A stretch of DNA of 64,000 nucleotides, taken from positions 992,001-1,056,000 of the forward strand of contig JALRMH010000005.1 of assembly GCA_026119935.1 (NCBI GenBank), given 5' to 3'. The translations under genes were made by a program, and so were the position numbers. The notes under the pieces are model-generated. The model ran no database searches. It saw only the letters and a list, made by a program, of their open reading frames with translations, and was not told where the DNA came from. The first letter of the stretch is position 1. Every line of letters begins with the position of its first letter. Positions 1-13,600 of this stretch are shown here, in pieces. The DNA comes from Endothia cerciana (taxonomy: Eukaryota; Ascomycota; Sordariomycetes; Diaporthales; Cryphonectriaceae).

Positions 1-1
1 C

Positions 2-682
2 GCCTTCTGCATGGCCTACGCCGTCTTCCACTACTGGAACAGCGTCGCCCAGCCGCCCGACGGCCTGGCTTGGTACGTCCCGCACCTCTTCGCCGTCATC
101 TGCCTGGCCATGGTCTCCGCCGGCTTCTGGTTCCTCTACAGCACCGCCTTCATCGTGCGCAGGATCACCGCCATCCCCAAGACCTCCGTGCCCGCGTCCT
201 ACCTCCGCCCCCCCGCCGCCGGCGCCACGGTGAGCCCCGCCCGCCAGGCCTCGCTCGCCGCGCTCAGGGAGAGCCCCGTCGCCCTGGACTGCGAGATGAG
301 CATGCTAGTCCCATTCCTGCCCGCCAAGAGGGTCATCGCCGCCCCGAGCGAGGTGTGGCTGCCCTTCCGGTTCCAGGATATGCCCCTCGCCGCGGGCCCC
401 GCGCCGGGCGCCCTGCCGCCCCGCCGCGCAAGGGCCGGTGGCGTCATGGGCGCGGTCGTGAGGCCCTTCCAGGCCTTCGGGAGGGGCGTCAGCGGTGCCT
501 TCGTAGGCCTCAGGAGGGGCCTGCTGAGGGAGGGCTTCGCGCCCATCAAGGTCAAGGGGACGCGGTACAAGGTCGACATCACGGGCGGGGATCTATTCGA
601 CAGGGGCAAGGCGGTTGATGCCCTCCTCCCTTATCGGCCGGAGCAGTTCAGGGACACCTTGGGCGATCGCCTGCTCAAGTGA
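2..682 (+). CDS. Membrane protein of unknown function, C-terminal part
   Basis: The reading frame is open from the left edge, so the 5' part lies outside the window; about 226 residues are visible. A hydrophobic stretch (about residues 22-50, rich in Phe, Leu, Val and Trp, ending before a basic RRI) looks like a membrane segment. It is followed by a Pro/Ala-rich linker and a soluble tail with many Arg and Gly residues. The last 40 residues (VKGTRYKVDITGG followed by LLPYRP) have the regular look of a conserved C-terminal motif. Codon use is strongly GC-rich at third positions, as in the other real genes here. I do not recognise the family and give no function. The stop is TGA at 680-682. Confidence 0.7.
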   Translation, partial: AFCMAYAVFHYWNSVAQPPDGLAWYVPHLFAVICLAMVSAGFWFLYSTAFIVRRITAIPKTSVPASYLRPPAAGATVSPARQASLAALRESPVALDCEMSMLVPFLPAKRVIAAPSEVWLPFRFQDMPLAAGPAPGALPPRRARAGGVMGAVVRPFQAFGRGVSGAFVGLRRGLLREGFAPIKVKGTRYKVDITGGDLFDRGKAVDALLPYRPEQFRDTLGDRLLK

Positions 683-2597
683 CGGGCCAGCCCCGGTGTG
701 TGTCGACCCAGAGTTACGGCTTGGTAACAAGTCACAATCGGACCACGCGCCATCAGACAGGCCCGGTGCTGAATCGGCTCCCCTCGGGGGTCGGGGGGGG
801 CGGGGGGGGCGCATAGATGAGAACCTGAACAGTTGAACGGCACTCATATGTGCTATATGTACTGGGGCATATGTACTTCCTTACCGCTGATAGGCCTGCT
901 TCGAACCCTGCGAGGCAGCCTTGACTTCGGGGCTGTAGAGATTTATAAAAAGCTAGCTTCTTCTGCCCGTCGTCAGGCAACAAGAGCCAAGACCACACCC
1001 CGGTCTTGCATCCCATCTCTTATACAAACCCCTCTGGGCCCCCAGTATGTTCACCTTTGCGATGCTCCACAGATGTTCTGAAGATCCCTCCCGGCCTGCC
1101 GCCCAAAGATATGATGTCGTGGGATAAAATGACCCCAGGGCGCCGGGCGCCCATCCACACCCGCCCCTTTCTACCCGCAGCACGACGGAGCAGGACGCCG
1201 CCGGTCCCGGGCCAGACGCCGTGCACCGGGGTGGGGGGGGGGGGGCGCCCGGGTGAGGGGGACGACCAGGTCGGGGCATGACTTCCCCCCTGCCCCCGGC
1301 CGTGTCCTACGCGCGGTGCTACAGGGACAACCGGCGCCCTGACATGCTGCCGGGTTGCGAGGCGGTCTATGGGCGCATCTGTGAGTTGATGGAAGAGGCG
1401 ATAGCGAGGCGGGACGCGGCGGCGGAGGGACAGGACCTTGAGGGCAGATGAGGTGGGCTGTGTGGGATTGCACCAAGAGATGTTGGTCGCTACTCAGGAG
1501 GGCTCGAAAGGAAACGGGACGGTAGGCAGCCGCCGGAGATGCTATACATCACAGGAACGCACCACTAAGACAATACAGTCACCAGACATCACGAAGGACG
1601 ATAGCGGAATGCACAGTCAGAACAAACATGCTAGCCGTGATATCATTCCTTTTAACTCGATAGAAGCCGTTCACTGAAGCATTTCCTGACGACCATCCTC
1701 CAGGGTCGATAGGCTGACAGATGCATACATCAACTCGTCACCGTCCGTCCCCTCGTCCGAACAAACACTACCAGACGAAAGAACACGCAAGCAACTCCTC
1801 TTTTGTGGCCCCTTCCCCGCCCACCCATCTAGAGTTTGCCGTACAGAACAAATCCAAACATGTCAGATAGAAGACAACGAACGCTGAGACTATGATTCAA
1901 GTCGCGAATGCGAACGGGCGTGAAGACACAGAACATGACAAATGACCAGAACACACCCACATGAAGTTTCTTTTTGCGGACATCTCGCCATGCTAGACAA
2001 TACAATTGATAAAGCGAGAGAGAAAACAAGATTGCAAGATGATAGTGTAGAAGTAATCCAACCCTCTCGGGCAAGTAATAATGTACCATTGGAAGAATAA
2101 ACGGCCATGGACGCCAGCCCGGGTGATATGTTGCTGAACAGCACCCGAAGCGCCAGTGCAAGCAAATAATCTCCCTTGGTCCTGTTCAGGCGGCGTATTT
2201 TTCTGTGTGGGGACTGCCACCAAAGTGCCAATGTTGCCGGTATGTACGTGGCGTCTGAGCATACGTAACTGTAAAAGTCGACGTCTCTGCGCGGTTTTCC
2301 GCCGCCCGTGGTCGATGTTGCGGGGGTAGGGCGAGGAATGATGTTTTTGGAAACAATATATGTAGAGGTCGAGTCGTTCCAAAGCAATTCGAAAACATGA
2401 ACGCCGATGTCCGCTATGCTCTAGTGACGATGACAAAAATCCAGATTATCAGTCATGAAAACCACACACAGGGTCTCCGAAAGATGGTGGTATCGAAAGA
2501 GGGTATTCTGAGGCGCCTGGTATCTAGCGAAGGTTCGAAAAGGGGTATCATAGCAATTGATGGTTGGTTTGGGGGGGGGGGGTTCCGAGGTTTTGAT
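683..2597. other. Intergenic, no gene seen; G-rich tracts
   Basis: There is no convincing coding sequence between the membrane protein and the convergent LRR gene. Visible features are G-rich tracts at 786-810, 1233-1245 (13 G) and 2571-2582 (12 G), the last one 15 bp beyond the LRR stop codon. Confidence 0.6.
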
Positions 2598-5231
2598 TTA
2601 GATGGCAACAGACGATAGCTCGGCCGCCGGACGGTGGAGGGCCGGAGCAGCCGAGTTCGAGTGCATTGGTGAGCTAGAGTGACCGAAAGGCGACTCTGTA
2701 AAGTGCACGGTGCCATTGGCGTCCCAGCGCTCTTCACTGAGAGCGCCCAGGTACCCATCAACGACATTGCTGCGCAGCGTGTCGATCTTGCGCCGATAGA
2801 GCTCATTGCCCGCATCCCATCTGTCAGGGTCGGCCCATGATGTCGGTGTTCCGATGTCCTGAGTAGGGACCACAGGGGGTAACTTGGGGATCGTTGAGGT
2901 ATCAATGCGAGGCACAACGCGTGTCCCCGCGCCACGACCTGCCTCGGGTGTAGGGCTGATTTGATGGATTTCAGGGATTTGAGAGATTCGGTAATTATAA
3001 TCGGGGGATGCGACGGCCGGTTCAGCTTCCTCTTCGAGGGACGGTCGCGGTGGGAGTGGCTTGGTGTCGGCGAGGTCCACGATTCGTCGCTTTGGTGCTC
3101 GGCGAGGCCTTCGGGTCGAGCTTGTGTTCACTTCGCTGGCAACCGTCTTGGGTGAAGGACGCTCTTTGCGCAGCACCGTTGACTTCTGGGGTGCGCCGTA
3201 TACAATGGTTGGCTTGCTCACGTCCACAGCTTTGATCTCTGGCATCGGGGGCTTGATAACAGGTACTGGGAGAGGCTCCTTGGTACGCTCAACCAAGTAT
3301 CTCTTTTCTGAAGATGTTGGACCGGTCATGTCGATTAGGACATCCTCGGTGTAGCCGGGCGACTGCCTGAAAAGGTTGAAAATCGTGATGCGGTAATCCT
3401 TGTGAGTCTTTGTGAATGGGTTTCCTTCGACCCAGATCTCGCGAATGTCGGGGATGTTCGTCAGGCGCGCAAGCTCCACTGGGTCCTTCAAGCCGTTGTC
3501 CCTCAGATCCAGTCGCTCCAGGGGGTACAATCTCTCCACACCAGCCAATGATTCCAAGCGGTTTTCTCGCAGGTTCAGAGCAGTTATGGCTGGCAGTGGG
3601 TTCCGGGTGAGTGAGCGCAGAGATTCGATCATACATTTCGACAAGTTGAGGGCACGAAGCGCAGTAAGGGTGGCCAGGCTGTCTGGAATTTCCTTGAACA
3701 GGTTGTTGGACAGGTCGAGGGAGTATAGGGTATTCGACAAGGGCATGAAACTGGTCGCCGATATGAATGTTAGATCATTCTCGGCAAGACTCAAGTGCCT
3801 CAAGAAGCGCCATTTTGATGAAGGCAGGACGGTCGTTGTGGGGAAATTGGTCATGCTGCTCCTGGCTGGATACCACGAGTCGGACAGGCTCGACTGGGAG
3901 CTGCCGGAACCCGACCGCTGGATCTTGTGGGAGCTGCGGACGTGGTGTGAGCCGTGTCGGGAGCTGGCAGGTCTCCGCGGGGAGTGGCTTCTCGGCCTCG
4001 ACGACGTCTTGGTGGGCGATCTGGGCGGCTCAATAGTTGCCACAGCCACAGACTTCCGTCTGGCGTACCGAGCCGCATTGTCGTCATCAACGGCGGCCTC
4101 GCTTCCCATGGAGCCAACATTCAGCTCCGCAGGTCGTGAGCCAGGTGAGCCAGGGGCGGAGGTCGACTTTTGCAGCTCGGCCGGGGTTGCAAATGTCATA
4201 CTCCTCCTTGGGCTCGCATTCCCGGGCCACGCGGTCGTCGGCGACCTCTGCTGTTTAGATGTCCGCCGTCTCCTCTTGTCCATGTCGTCAAGGACGATGT
4301 CGATGAGCAGATCGCCCGGGTTTTCAATGCTTGCCCGTTTGAGTGTCAGAGACCTCAGCTGGTCCGCCATACGATCCCAGCCAAAGAATTGTCGGAAGTC
4401 GATATCGCAAACTTCGAGTGCCTGACAGTTTTTGAACACGTAGAGTGGTACTGCCGAGTCAAAAGGGAACTCCTCGTAGCCCTTGATGAGCCTTGCCCGC
4501 CAGTCTGGTGCTAGCCGGAGGCACGGGATTTTCGTGAAGGCCGAGTACAGATATTTGAGGTCTGCCTGCAGAGCAGCCTTTTGTTTCTCCACTCGGGCGG
4601 CAGATATGTTCGACCCAATGCCAAAATTCGACCAGAGTGCAGACATGCCTGACACTACGCTCCTTATGCTGGACACTGACCGTATAGAGCCAACTTCTGA
4701 GGTACCCGTCTTGGACCTTTGAGTCTGGCTGAGAAACGAGACGTAATTTGCTGACGAAGTCGAGTCGTGTAGGTTTTCCAAGCGGACCTTCATGGGACCA
4801 ACGGGTATGCCCAGCTCTTCGAATCGCGACAGCAGGTAGAAGAGGTGGTGAGGCGTCAGGGCGAGTTTCGCAGACTTAGCGGACTGCGATGTGAAGTTCA
4901 GGGACCCGAAGGAAAGGGCGGAGGCGAGGCCATTGGATGAAGAGGCCCCCGACGTGGCTGGTCTTTCAGGGACGGTTGGTGACGTGAGGCCATTGGTTGT
5001 CACCGAGGAGACGCTGTGTGAAGCACCATGCCGCGGAACGTTCTGTTTTCGCAACTGCAAGGCGTTGGCCAAAGCCTTCTCGTGGGTGCGCACAAACGTG
5101 GCCAATTGCTGCAGTCCACACATCATCAGTCTCTACCCTGTATGCGCGACACTGATGCTTCTTGACTGGGGGCCTGGACCGCCCAAGCGTACCTTTACGA
5201 ACAGCTCCCCGTCTTCTGAGTCCATATTCAT
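2598..5231 (-). CDS. Leucine-rich-repeat protein, STK11IP/LIP1-like fungal family
   Basis: Two exons: 5231-5193 and 5108-2598, giving 849 residues. The 84-bp intron (GTACGC donor, CTGCAG acceptor, phase 0) joins MNMDSEDGELFVK to QLATFVRTHEKALANAL, which restores a continuous helical N-terminus. Order of parts: helical N-terminal region (1-150); a globular section with 'LRSLTLKRASIENPGDLL' (about 150-290); a Ser/Arg/Pro-rich linker (290-430); about five leucine-rich repeats (446-595; L..L.L..N spacing, e.g. LYSLDLSNNLFKEIP) ending in a cap with WVEGNPF; and a disordered Pro-rich tail. The order resembles a fungal LRR family related to animal LKB1-interacting protein 1; this is from memory, not a search. 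LRRs are protein-binding surfaces and no enzymatic motif is seen. The start is uncertain because the frame stays open upstream to 5495. Confidence 0.8.
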
Positions 5232-6432
5232 TGCTGGAAAGGCATGGGGGACGCAACCAGCGAGGAACGACGGGGCACTATGTAGAATGGAGTCGAGGAG
5301 GTCACCAGCGAGGATGGCGAGGGTGTACCGGCTGGGAGAGGAGCAGGATGCCAGCAGGGCGCGACGATAGCTTCTCTGGAGCCCAGCAGCGCCGGGTCGT
5401 GAAAGACGAGGGGACCTCGGAGGTCGAGAGTTTCCAGGGGACCGAGGACACAGCCTATCTTGGCGATTGGTCGCCAGCAGCCTGTGCGAGGTCATCTGTC
5501 AGTATCCTGGCGTACAGAACGAGGCACGAAATCATACGAAAAAGGGGCTGTGGAGCCTGAAAGGACGGGTGCAGAGGATAAGACTCGACTGCAGAGGCCA
5601 AGCGCTTGTGTTTGTGTGTGATGATTGTATGAAACTACGGTGTTGTGCGATTGTACCGAGAAGCAGCTCCTGGAAATCCGGAGGTCCTATCGGTCCCGGG
5701 AAGGATGCTGGAGAGCAGGGGCTGAGGTAAGCCCGAGGGGGAGAGGACGGGTGTGGTCGAGGTTTTGGTCGGAACAGAGTTGAGGCCTGAAAAGTGACCA
5801 GGGCAGTGACCACGGCAGTGACCTGGTTTTGTAGATAACTCGGCTGGGGAATCGGCCTCGAGCGTTTCAGCGAAGGGGTTGTCATGTGAAAACTTGTTTC
5901 CAGTGATCAGGGTGGCCGCGGGTCGAGAGGCTGAGGGTCCAAACCGGAAGACGTCGAATCTCAGAGAACCGTGGCGAGGTTGGAGGAGTGTTTTGTAGTC
6001 GGGCGCAAGCGTAACCATTGACCGTTGGACGGGCACACGCAGCCTCGCACACAATGGTCGTAATCGCTCAACGGTGACGAGCACGGCGTTGATCGAGCAC
6101 TCGAGTCGGGTGCAGCAGGCGCTGGGCTGAAGATGGGCCAGCCAGCAAGCACAACAGGTCGTCCAGTATAGGATGATGCAGGACCGAGGCGCGAGTGGGA
6201 GGAGCCGACGGCTAGGACGAGGCTCTTGATTGACACCGACGCTGCTCTCCTTTGGTCTTGGGCCTTGTCCCGTCCTTTCTCTCGATCCCTTTTCCTTGTG
6301 GCACATGGGCTTGCAGTGGGCTTCGGTCCAGGTAGTCGGCCAGGAATGCTGCAGAGAGGGCGCACACTGGAATGGCGGGGAACAGAGACAGAACGAAACA
6401 ACACTCGACGGTCGACATGCCAGCAGGCGGCA

Positions 6433-6463
<31 letters not shown>

Positions 6464-7600
6464 CAACGGCAGCAGGCAGAAACAGCGATCAACAGCAACG
6501 GCGACGGCAACAAACAACACGATGAAAGATAACGGCACACACACACCCGGGCACACCGCGTAGACATAAGGCGACAACACAGCCCAGAAACAAAATAAAC
6601 TTACTGCCAGGTCGGTTGGTCGGCTGGTTCGAAAGCACGTTCGAGTGCAGCGAGGGGAGGCCGCACGGCGGGGTATCCAAAAGGACAGGTGTGGTTGGCG
6701 GAGGTCGAGGTAAGGAGGGGGGAGGGAGAGGTTGGAGCGTCAAGAGGTTATCGTGGACCCGAGACGGATGTCTCTTGTTGTTTCTCGATCGATCCCAGCC
6801 CAAGGTTCGCTCCGTTGCAACTGGCCCAGGCGGAAAAGGGAGAGTGGTGAAAACAGACCAACGGCCCCTGTTGGGCGCTGGGGCAGGCGATTGGGGCAGG
6901 CGCTAGTCTTATTGCCATGCAGCCAGGCAGCGTGAGGCTCAGGCGGACAGGGCCATGGAAAAGGTGCCAGAGGAAAGGGCAGACATCCCGGTTCCAACGC
7001 CCAGGGTTTGTCGGTGCAGACGCTCAGGATACCCCTGCTAGCGCATACAGGGGTGGTGGCAGGTGGGCGTGCACTGGTCGCTCCCGGGCGTATCGAGGTG
7101 CTTTTCCTTGACTGCTCCTCAACCCGTGGAAATGAATATAAGATCCACCCCAGGCCGTTCCTGGCCAGAGCCTGGCTGATTCTGCAGCTGGTCAGGCGGA
7201 CGGATATTGATTGTCCGGTGCTGGAGATCTGTCCACCGTTGCTGGAATCTGCTGATATCATGTCTTATCTTGGTCAATATGAGGGGGAGATACGGAATAC
7301 AACAGGACGGGTGTGGGGAGGGGGGGGGCTAACTCAAGAGTACCTCCCATCCTCCTCCCTCCTCAGCAGGGTGCTCTGCCTGCTGTCACCGCCTTGAATC
7401 ACGGTGGAGGATTCTGTCCTGCTTCTCCTTGGGCCCTCGCCTGCTTGGGGTGTTGTCGCCTCCAGACCTGCCGGGAAGGGGGGAGCTCGTCAGCCTGTGC
7501 GGCAGGAAGGTCACTCGCCCGCTGATGGAGGGTACAGGGGCTTCCCAGAGCTGCATTAGCACCTGCATCTGACCGCGCTAGATCAGAATGTGGGTTCACC
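5232..7600. other. Upstream region of the LRR gene; no other gene supported
   Basis: This is likely 5' leader and promoter of the minus-strand LRR gene. It holds a CAG/CAA trinucleotide tract at 6431-6466. ORFs here are artefacts of that repeat (a poly-Cys frame on the minus strand, poly-Gln and poly-Ser frames on the plus strand). Pyrimidine- and purine-rich stretches flank the repeat, as is common in leaders of long fungal mRNAs. Confidence 0.5.
6431..6466. repeat. (CAG)8(CAA)4 trinucleotide microsatellite
   Basis: Eight CAG units are followed directly by four CAA units; a partly similar flank (CGG CAG CAG) follows. The tract lies about 1.2 kb upstream of the LRR gene start, on the opposite strand sense. 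It does not belong to a supported coding exon. Confidence 0.9.
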
Positions 7601-10600
7601 CCACCAGCAGACAGGCGTTGACACCTACCGTCGTACAGTCAAAGCAAACTCGCGGCCGCAATGGCTCTGATGGGGCCAAGAACCTCACCACCCGGGGCAG
7701 CTATGCCTGAGAGGCCCCATACCGGTAGTCTGCAGTCATCTGCAGCATCTTCATCCTCCTCCTCCTCACCGTCCTCCTGCTGTGCACCCTTTCCCAGCAC
7801 CACCGCGATCTCGCGGTCGGTCGAGACCCCCATTTAATGCCAGGTACACCCACGACGATACGGAACTTCTGGTCGGGATCACGCCGAAGATGACACCAGC
7901 CCGTCACATCATGACTGTGGCCTCGTGGTCAATGGGAGCCCCCGGCCGCATCCTCATGGCATTGATGCCGCCGGCGGAGACCGGACCTCATCCGTCACAC
8001 GCTTAGGAAGCTCTCCCCCGAGTCACAGACAGGCTGCAACAGGGTCATGCTCTACCTTTGATCGGCCTCTGACCTGCCTCTTCCTCGGATTCATGGGTCC
8101 TCGGTGTCTCTCAACTGGGGCGTGGAGATGGCGATCATGGCCTGGTTCGGCTCCGCGGTTGTCTTGGGCCACCGGGGCCCGCGTCCACTGGCCCAGCGCC
8201 GTTGCAACTCTGCTGCTGGTCAAGGCGTGGGCGGCTCAGAGGCTGCAGACAGGGTATTTTGCAGAATCTTCATCGAATCGCTACGGGTCACGATACGGGT
8301 TCCCGTACCAAGCCCTCATTCCGCCTTCGCCGTGGCCAGTCGTCTACTTCAAGCATTGGTCTCAAGCCTCATATAAATACCAAGAAAGCCACCAATCTTC
8401 CTGCAGCAAGCTTCATCAGCCTTTGTTTACTTTCCGGATCAGTATGTTGACAGGACCGCCGTCCTCATCCTCCGGAGCTGGCGACGACTTTTCCGAATGA
8501 CAAGTTCATGCATTCGCCGTTAGTGGCGTCTTCCTAAATGAGGGTGCCACTTGGACCTTTAATGGCGTCAACTACTAGCCAGGATCCTGACGAACGCCCC
8601 GCCGCTCCACCAACGTCCTCAGCGCGACTGTGGAATATCATGGCTGTCGCAGAAACACAGAATCCCAGAGTCTGGGTAACAAGGTTTACACCGACAATGC
8701 GACACCAACACCGGCACACTTGAAAGGAAATGATTTTTCCTGTCGACCAGCGAGTGCCGTCATACTTTACGTGACCGCTCTGCGCTTGACCGCCTCAACA
8801 TCTGATCTTCCAACATTCAGTGGCCCAATTAGCATCCTCGCACCGACATGCGGGTTCGACTGCGCCTAATCCGTAGACGCCGTGGATAGGCCTCTTCATC
8901 AGATCTGCGCTCCCTGCAGGTCAACCCTCCAGGGTCGTTTGATCCGTCGAGTGGCCCGCGCCATCCTTACCAACGATGGACCCTGATTTTCAACAGGCCT
9001 GTCTGTGCGTCGATTCGTTGGTATTCTAGCGTCCGTTCGCCTTAGACTGTACTCACAAGCACTGGACAACGCTCATCCTCAAGAGATACATTGAGAGATC
9101 TTCTTCAATCTCGTCGGACATAGCTCGGGCGCGACAGCAGATCACGACGATGCAACAGACGGTCTGACCTGCCGGAAATTCTGGCGTTCGTCTCATTCGC
9201 GCGATCAGTCTCGGTCGGGGGGGGGGGGGGGACCGTCGTTCTCCGGCTATTGGAGATAAACCTTGAAACATCTGCCAAAACCTGTCGACGAATGGCAAGC
9301 GCCGCAGTCGCTGGGGTTGAAACCACATAGGACGACCGTCTACGCCATCGTGCATATGGTGAGCTGCCATTGCCGAGTGCCCTTTGACGGTGTGTTTCCT
9401 AGCGATCTATTTCTAGATGTCCCGGATCTCTCATGAGCCCAAGAGCCGAACACATGATCCGCGCAATGCACAAAGGCATCCAATCATTTGGGTTGGCACC
9501 CGTTTGGCTAGGCGTGCTCGATCCGCACCGGCTTCATCGCACCCACGAAGTCGGTGTCCTCGGCGGTAGCGATTGAAACCACGACACGGGCCTTATTCGA
9601 TTCTCGCGTAGTGCGGGCAGTCGCACACATCACAAACCGGCCATGCATGCTTGGACTGGCGAAGTGGAGCCAACATCTCAGCTGATCGGTATTCTGCGTA
9701 TCTACATAGTATCACTGTCAGAGTCCATCATAACGCTTATGTTCCTTCTGGCTCTGTACAAGCATATGACTCGGACTGGGCAGATAGCCAACAGGCAAAA
9801 GTTGGACGATGTTCATGCTGGCAGGCAGGGACCGCCTGGTTTCCGGCCTCGCGAGCCTTCGCCTTCTGCTTCTCGAGCTACTGGTTCTAATCGGGACACG
9901 TCCGGCTGAACGGCAGCTAGCCTGTTGGACCTCCCAACACACATGAGCTCGTCAGGCCCGAGCCGCTCTCAACGAAACACCTTTTCCTTTGATGTGGGAA
10001 AGGACAAGCGACTAGACGGCCGTTACAGAATCGTGGATGCATTCTAGTCTTTGTGCATGTGCGACTCCGTTCCCCCCCACGGGTCCTTTATCCTTTCCTT
10101 CTTGGTGCGTGCTGTTGCCTCCGTCCTCGAAGGCGGGGCTCGCCGACTGAGTGGATCAGTGTATTCGCAGCTCATATTGAGGGCACCCATGCGGTCTTCT
10201 GCATTCACAACCTCGTGTAGAAGGCTGTTGCTATCCTAAAATATTGGCGGTGTATCAGCATTCTCGCCTCACGACCGCTGTAGGTTGTCACGGGTTTTGT
10301 CCTAATTTGGCCCAGCTGATACCTACAAGCCACGCCAGGCGTATAACGAATGCTATGACGGTCATCTTCTTCCTGGCCGGGTACAAAATGTCGGTACCTG
10401 CACAGTCGACCCCGTCTACGACCTGCTGTCCCGCTCACAACCGATCAAGTCGTTTGTCAACAAACGTGGCTACCGAATGCCGAGCATCGTAAAAAAAAAT
10501 AAAAAATAAACACTTTGAAGAAGAAGAAGAAAGAAAAAAAATTAAGTATCAGCCACCAAAACTGCCATCCCACGGCAGAGAATAAAAATTTTTTTTGTCT

Positions 10601-13600
10601 CAGACAAGCGGTGGGCAACGCATGTTGTGCTATGGCGTACGGACCTAGCCCCAGTGTTGGCGGTAGACGCCTTATGTGCAGACGAAGGTGTGCACACCAA
10701 AACGTGGGATGGTGTGGAGGGGTAGCAGGGGCCATCCATCTTCGCATTCCCGTGATGTCTGTCGCCATTGGCTTGTCATCGCAGAGCGGGGCTAGGATCT
10801 TGGATCAACCTCACGCGCAAGATCCCCTCATCTGATTCGGATGGGCGTCTCGAGCTGGGAAATCACCAAGTAGCCGAAACCACGCCCGGGTTCCCGATCG
10901 TCAGGGAAGCTTTTCCGCAGCACCGCATCCCAGTGGCGCGCTGCTACGTCTGAAGTATCAAGGAAGAGAGGAAAAGAAGAAAGAAGGAAGGGATGGATGG
11001 AAATGCTGCGTATCTATCCGAGCCTCGCAGATGCGCAGATCTATCTCCTCACCTTCCCAAGGAGCCAATAGCACATGCATCTCGGGCGCGCACACTTTTT
11101 AAGTGCTTGCATACTCCGCAGGCTTGTGAAGTGACACAGAGCTTCCGGATGTAGGATGCCGATACTATCTCGGATGCCGTTCGACGCAGGCTAGCAGGCG
11201 ATGGGCGCTCATTCTTCTGCAGGCCAGTCTTATCAGCACCATGAGTCCTTGAGACAGAAGACTGCCGCGTGGCATACAGCCCGCTTACGCTTGCGTGGGA
11301 TCTTCATCGAGCGAGTCAGGGTGTTCTCTCTCTTTCTGCTTCTGAATCTTGTTTATCCTGTCTTGTGATCAGCAGGCACAAGAGAACTTGCTGCCCTGCA
11401 TCGGCCGGCGAATGTCAAGCCAGGGCAATCTTGCTGCATGCGAGGCATGTGCAAAGCCAATCTTGTTTGGAAGCCATCTTGACTTCCTATCTGCGGTAGT
11501 ACTATGCGCCGCTGGGGGATGATCGAAGGATTGGACCCCGGATTCTCGCTGTTTTGGAACGTCAAGTCGTCGCGGTGTTGGCGGCTGTTTAGAAATTGGA
11601 ACCCACCGCGGTGCAAACACTGATGATCCCTGCCGAGAACGCTACGCTCCTGGGCCCTTGTCGTAAGCCGGCCACCCTCTTGGCTCTTCCTTCTGATGGA
11701 GGGGCTATCCGGAGTCTTGCATCTCTCGTCGTCTGCCCCACATGCTCGAGGACGGGACTGTTCTTGGTGGTTCCAGAACTTGGTCGCCACTATCGTCGTC
11801 TGGATAGGGCCACGGGGAATTGTGTGTTGCACCACATCGTAGCTATGTCTGCTGCAAATGCAGACGGCAGAGAGGGCTGCGGTCTCGGCTTCTGATACGC
11901 CAATTGCTTTTCCTCACCGCCATGAGACGCGGCCGAGCTGACAGTGCGGCTTACCTGCACACCCTATCGAAGCGTCTCGCTGAGATTCACATTGAGGGTG
12001 GTCTATCAGCGTTGCCGCCCTTCGTCGCGTCGTCCTGGCCGGTCGACAGCTTTATGAGTCTGTGTGCATGCAGCGCCATGCGGCATCTAGGCTGGAATCG
12101 CCTTGAGAGATCCCGGGCCCCATGTGAGGCCGGGGGCCATTTTCGCAGGATCTTTGCTCGCGATTGGCCTGGTCGGGAACAAAGCTTCATGCGGTCGCTG
12201 ACACCGGGCTCGTCGCCGCAAGGCGACGTTCCAGGCCGGCCCCGTGCTGAGCTCAGATCGGTGATGCCGCATGGTAGGGAACCGCGAACCCTGTTCACGT
12301 GGGAATTGCATAGTTACGTTCGAGGGTCAGATCACGACGGCATCGCATACAGACCTAGTGGGATGTTCCACACCCGAAGCTCCCCTCCCCCCTCCCCCTC
12401 CTCCTCCTATCTCCTGTGAGATGCCGTGGACACGGCAAGCGTAGACACGCGGCCCGGCTTCCATCTGCAGAAGTCCATGCGCTGTTAATCACCGCAGCCG
12501 CGACGATATGCATCGCGGATTGATTGTAGCAACAAGCAAAGCTTTCTTTTGCGGCTTCTGAACCCCCCCACCCCCCGAAGCTGCCGTGCTGTATTAATTA
12601 TTAGGTGTGCCCCCTCTTCAGCACAAATCCTCGTCACGCAGGGAGACGAGAGGGCCGCCCCCCTGTCAGACCCAGCAGTTGACTTTCCCGTTCCGGGCCA
12701 GATTGGTCGATTCGTGATCTTTCATTGGCTTGAAAAGATTCTGCAAGGTCTCCAGGGGTCTCAAACAAGGTCCTACCAGATGGAGCAGAGCAACAACGTC
12801 TGGGTCTCGTTCTTTGTCGTACTCGACCAGTAACATCCGGAAGACTCTCTCAAACCTCTTCCCTTATCTCGTGCCGACCACCGCGTCGTCGTCGGCTCGC
12901 AGTTACTGGGGGCCTGAGAGGTGGGCTCGTATACTCCGCGGCGGCTCGCGCCGATGAGAGACCCAGCACAGAAGTTCTGTTCTTTCTCTGTGGGTGGTTC
13001 GCCTGCAACTCAACAACCTGTTTTTTGGCCTTGGAGACGCTATCTCCCGAGAGCCTGATTCGTCGTCACGGGCATGCCCGACTGCCGGTCATCGATCGGT
13101 ACCGGCTGAAGAGACTAGCCGGTGCACGCCAGTTCCTCGGAGATTTGATTTCGACGCTGATGGCTCAAGCGCAGTTCCACAGGATTTCGGTCGCGTTTGA
13201 TACCCGGCGCTGGTTGTCGCCAGGGGCGATTACGTGCAGTCCGGCCAGGGGAAGACCCGCAGCCCTGGAGGGCCGACGGTATGGCGGCTGACGGTCGACG
13301 GCGGCCGGACGTGTCGCAGCTGTGCTGACAGCCATGACACGACAGGGCATGTCGTCTCGGTCGCCGCAGCTGGACACATGCACAAGCCTCAGCTTCCTCG
13401 CCCGTTTGTGTCGTCATCGTCGTCATCGTTCGTCTCGACATCACATGACGATCGGGAATTTTGAACAGTGTGCATGATTTTTCGGCTCGCCTCCCGCGCC
13501 TAGAAGCCTCGCTGTCGGTAATGTTCCGCCCGAGCGGCGCCCGGGGCGTGGCGGTGGGCTTTTGTACAGCTGTCCCCAGTCCCACTTGGCCGCAGGTGTC

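Noticed and set aside
5635..6567. Minus-strand ORF of 310 codons with a poly-Cys run
   Set aside because: The run is the CAG repeat read in another frame; composition is not protein-like and three other frames over the repeat are equally open.
11820..12419. Plus-strand ORF of 199 codons
   Set aside because: No recognisable motif and competing minus-strand ORFs; composition looks random.
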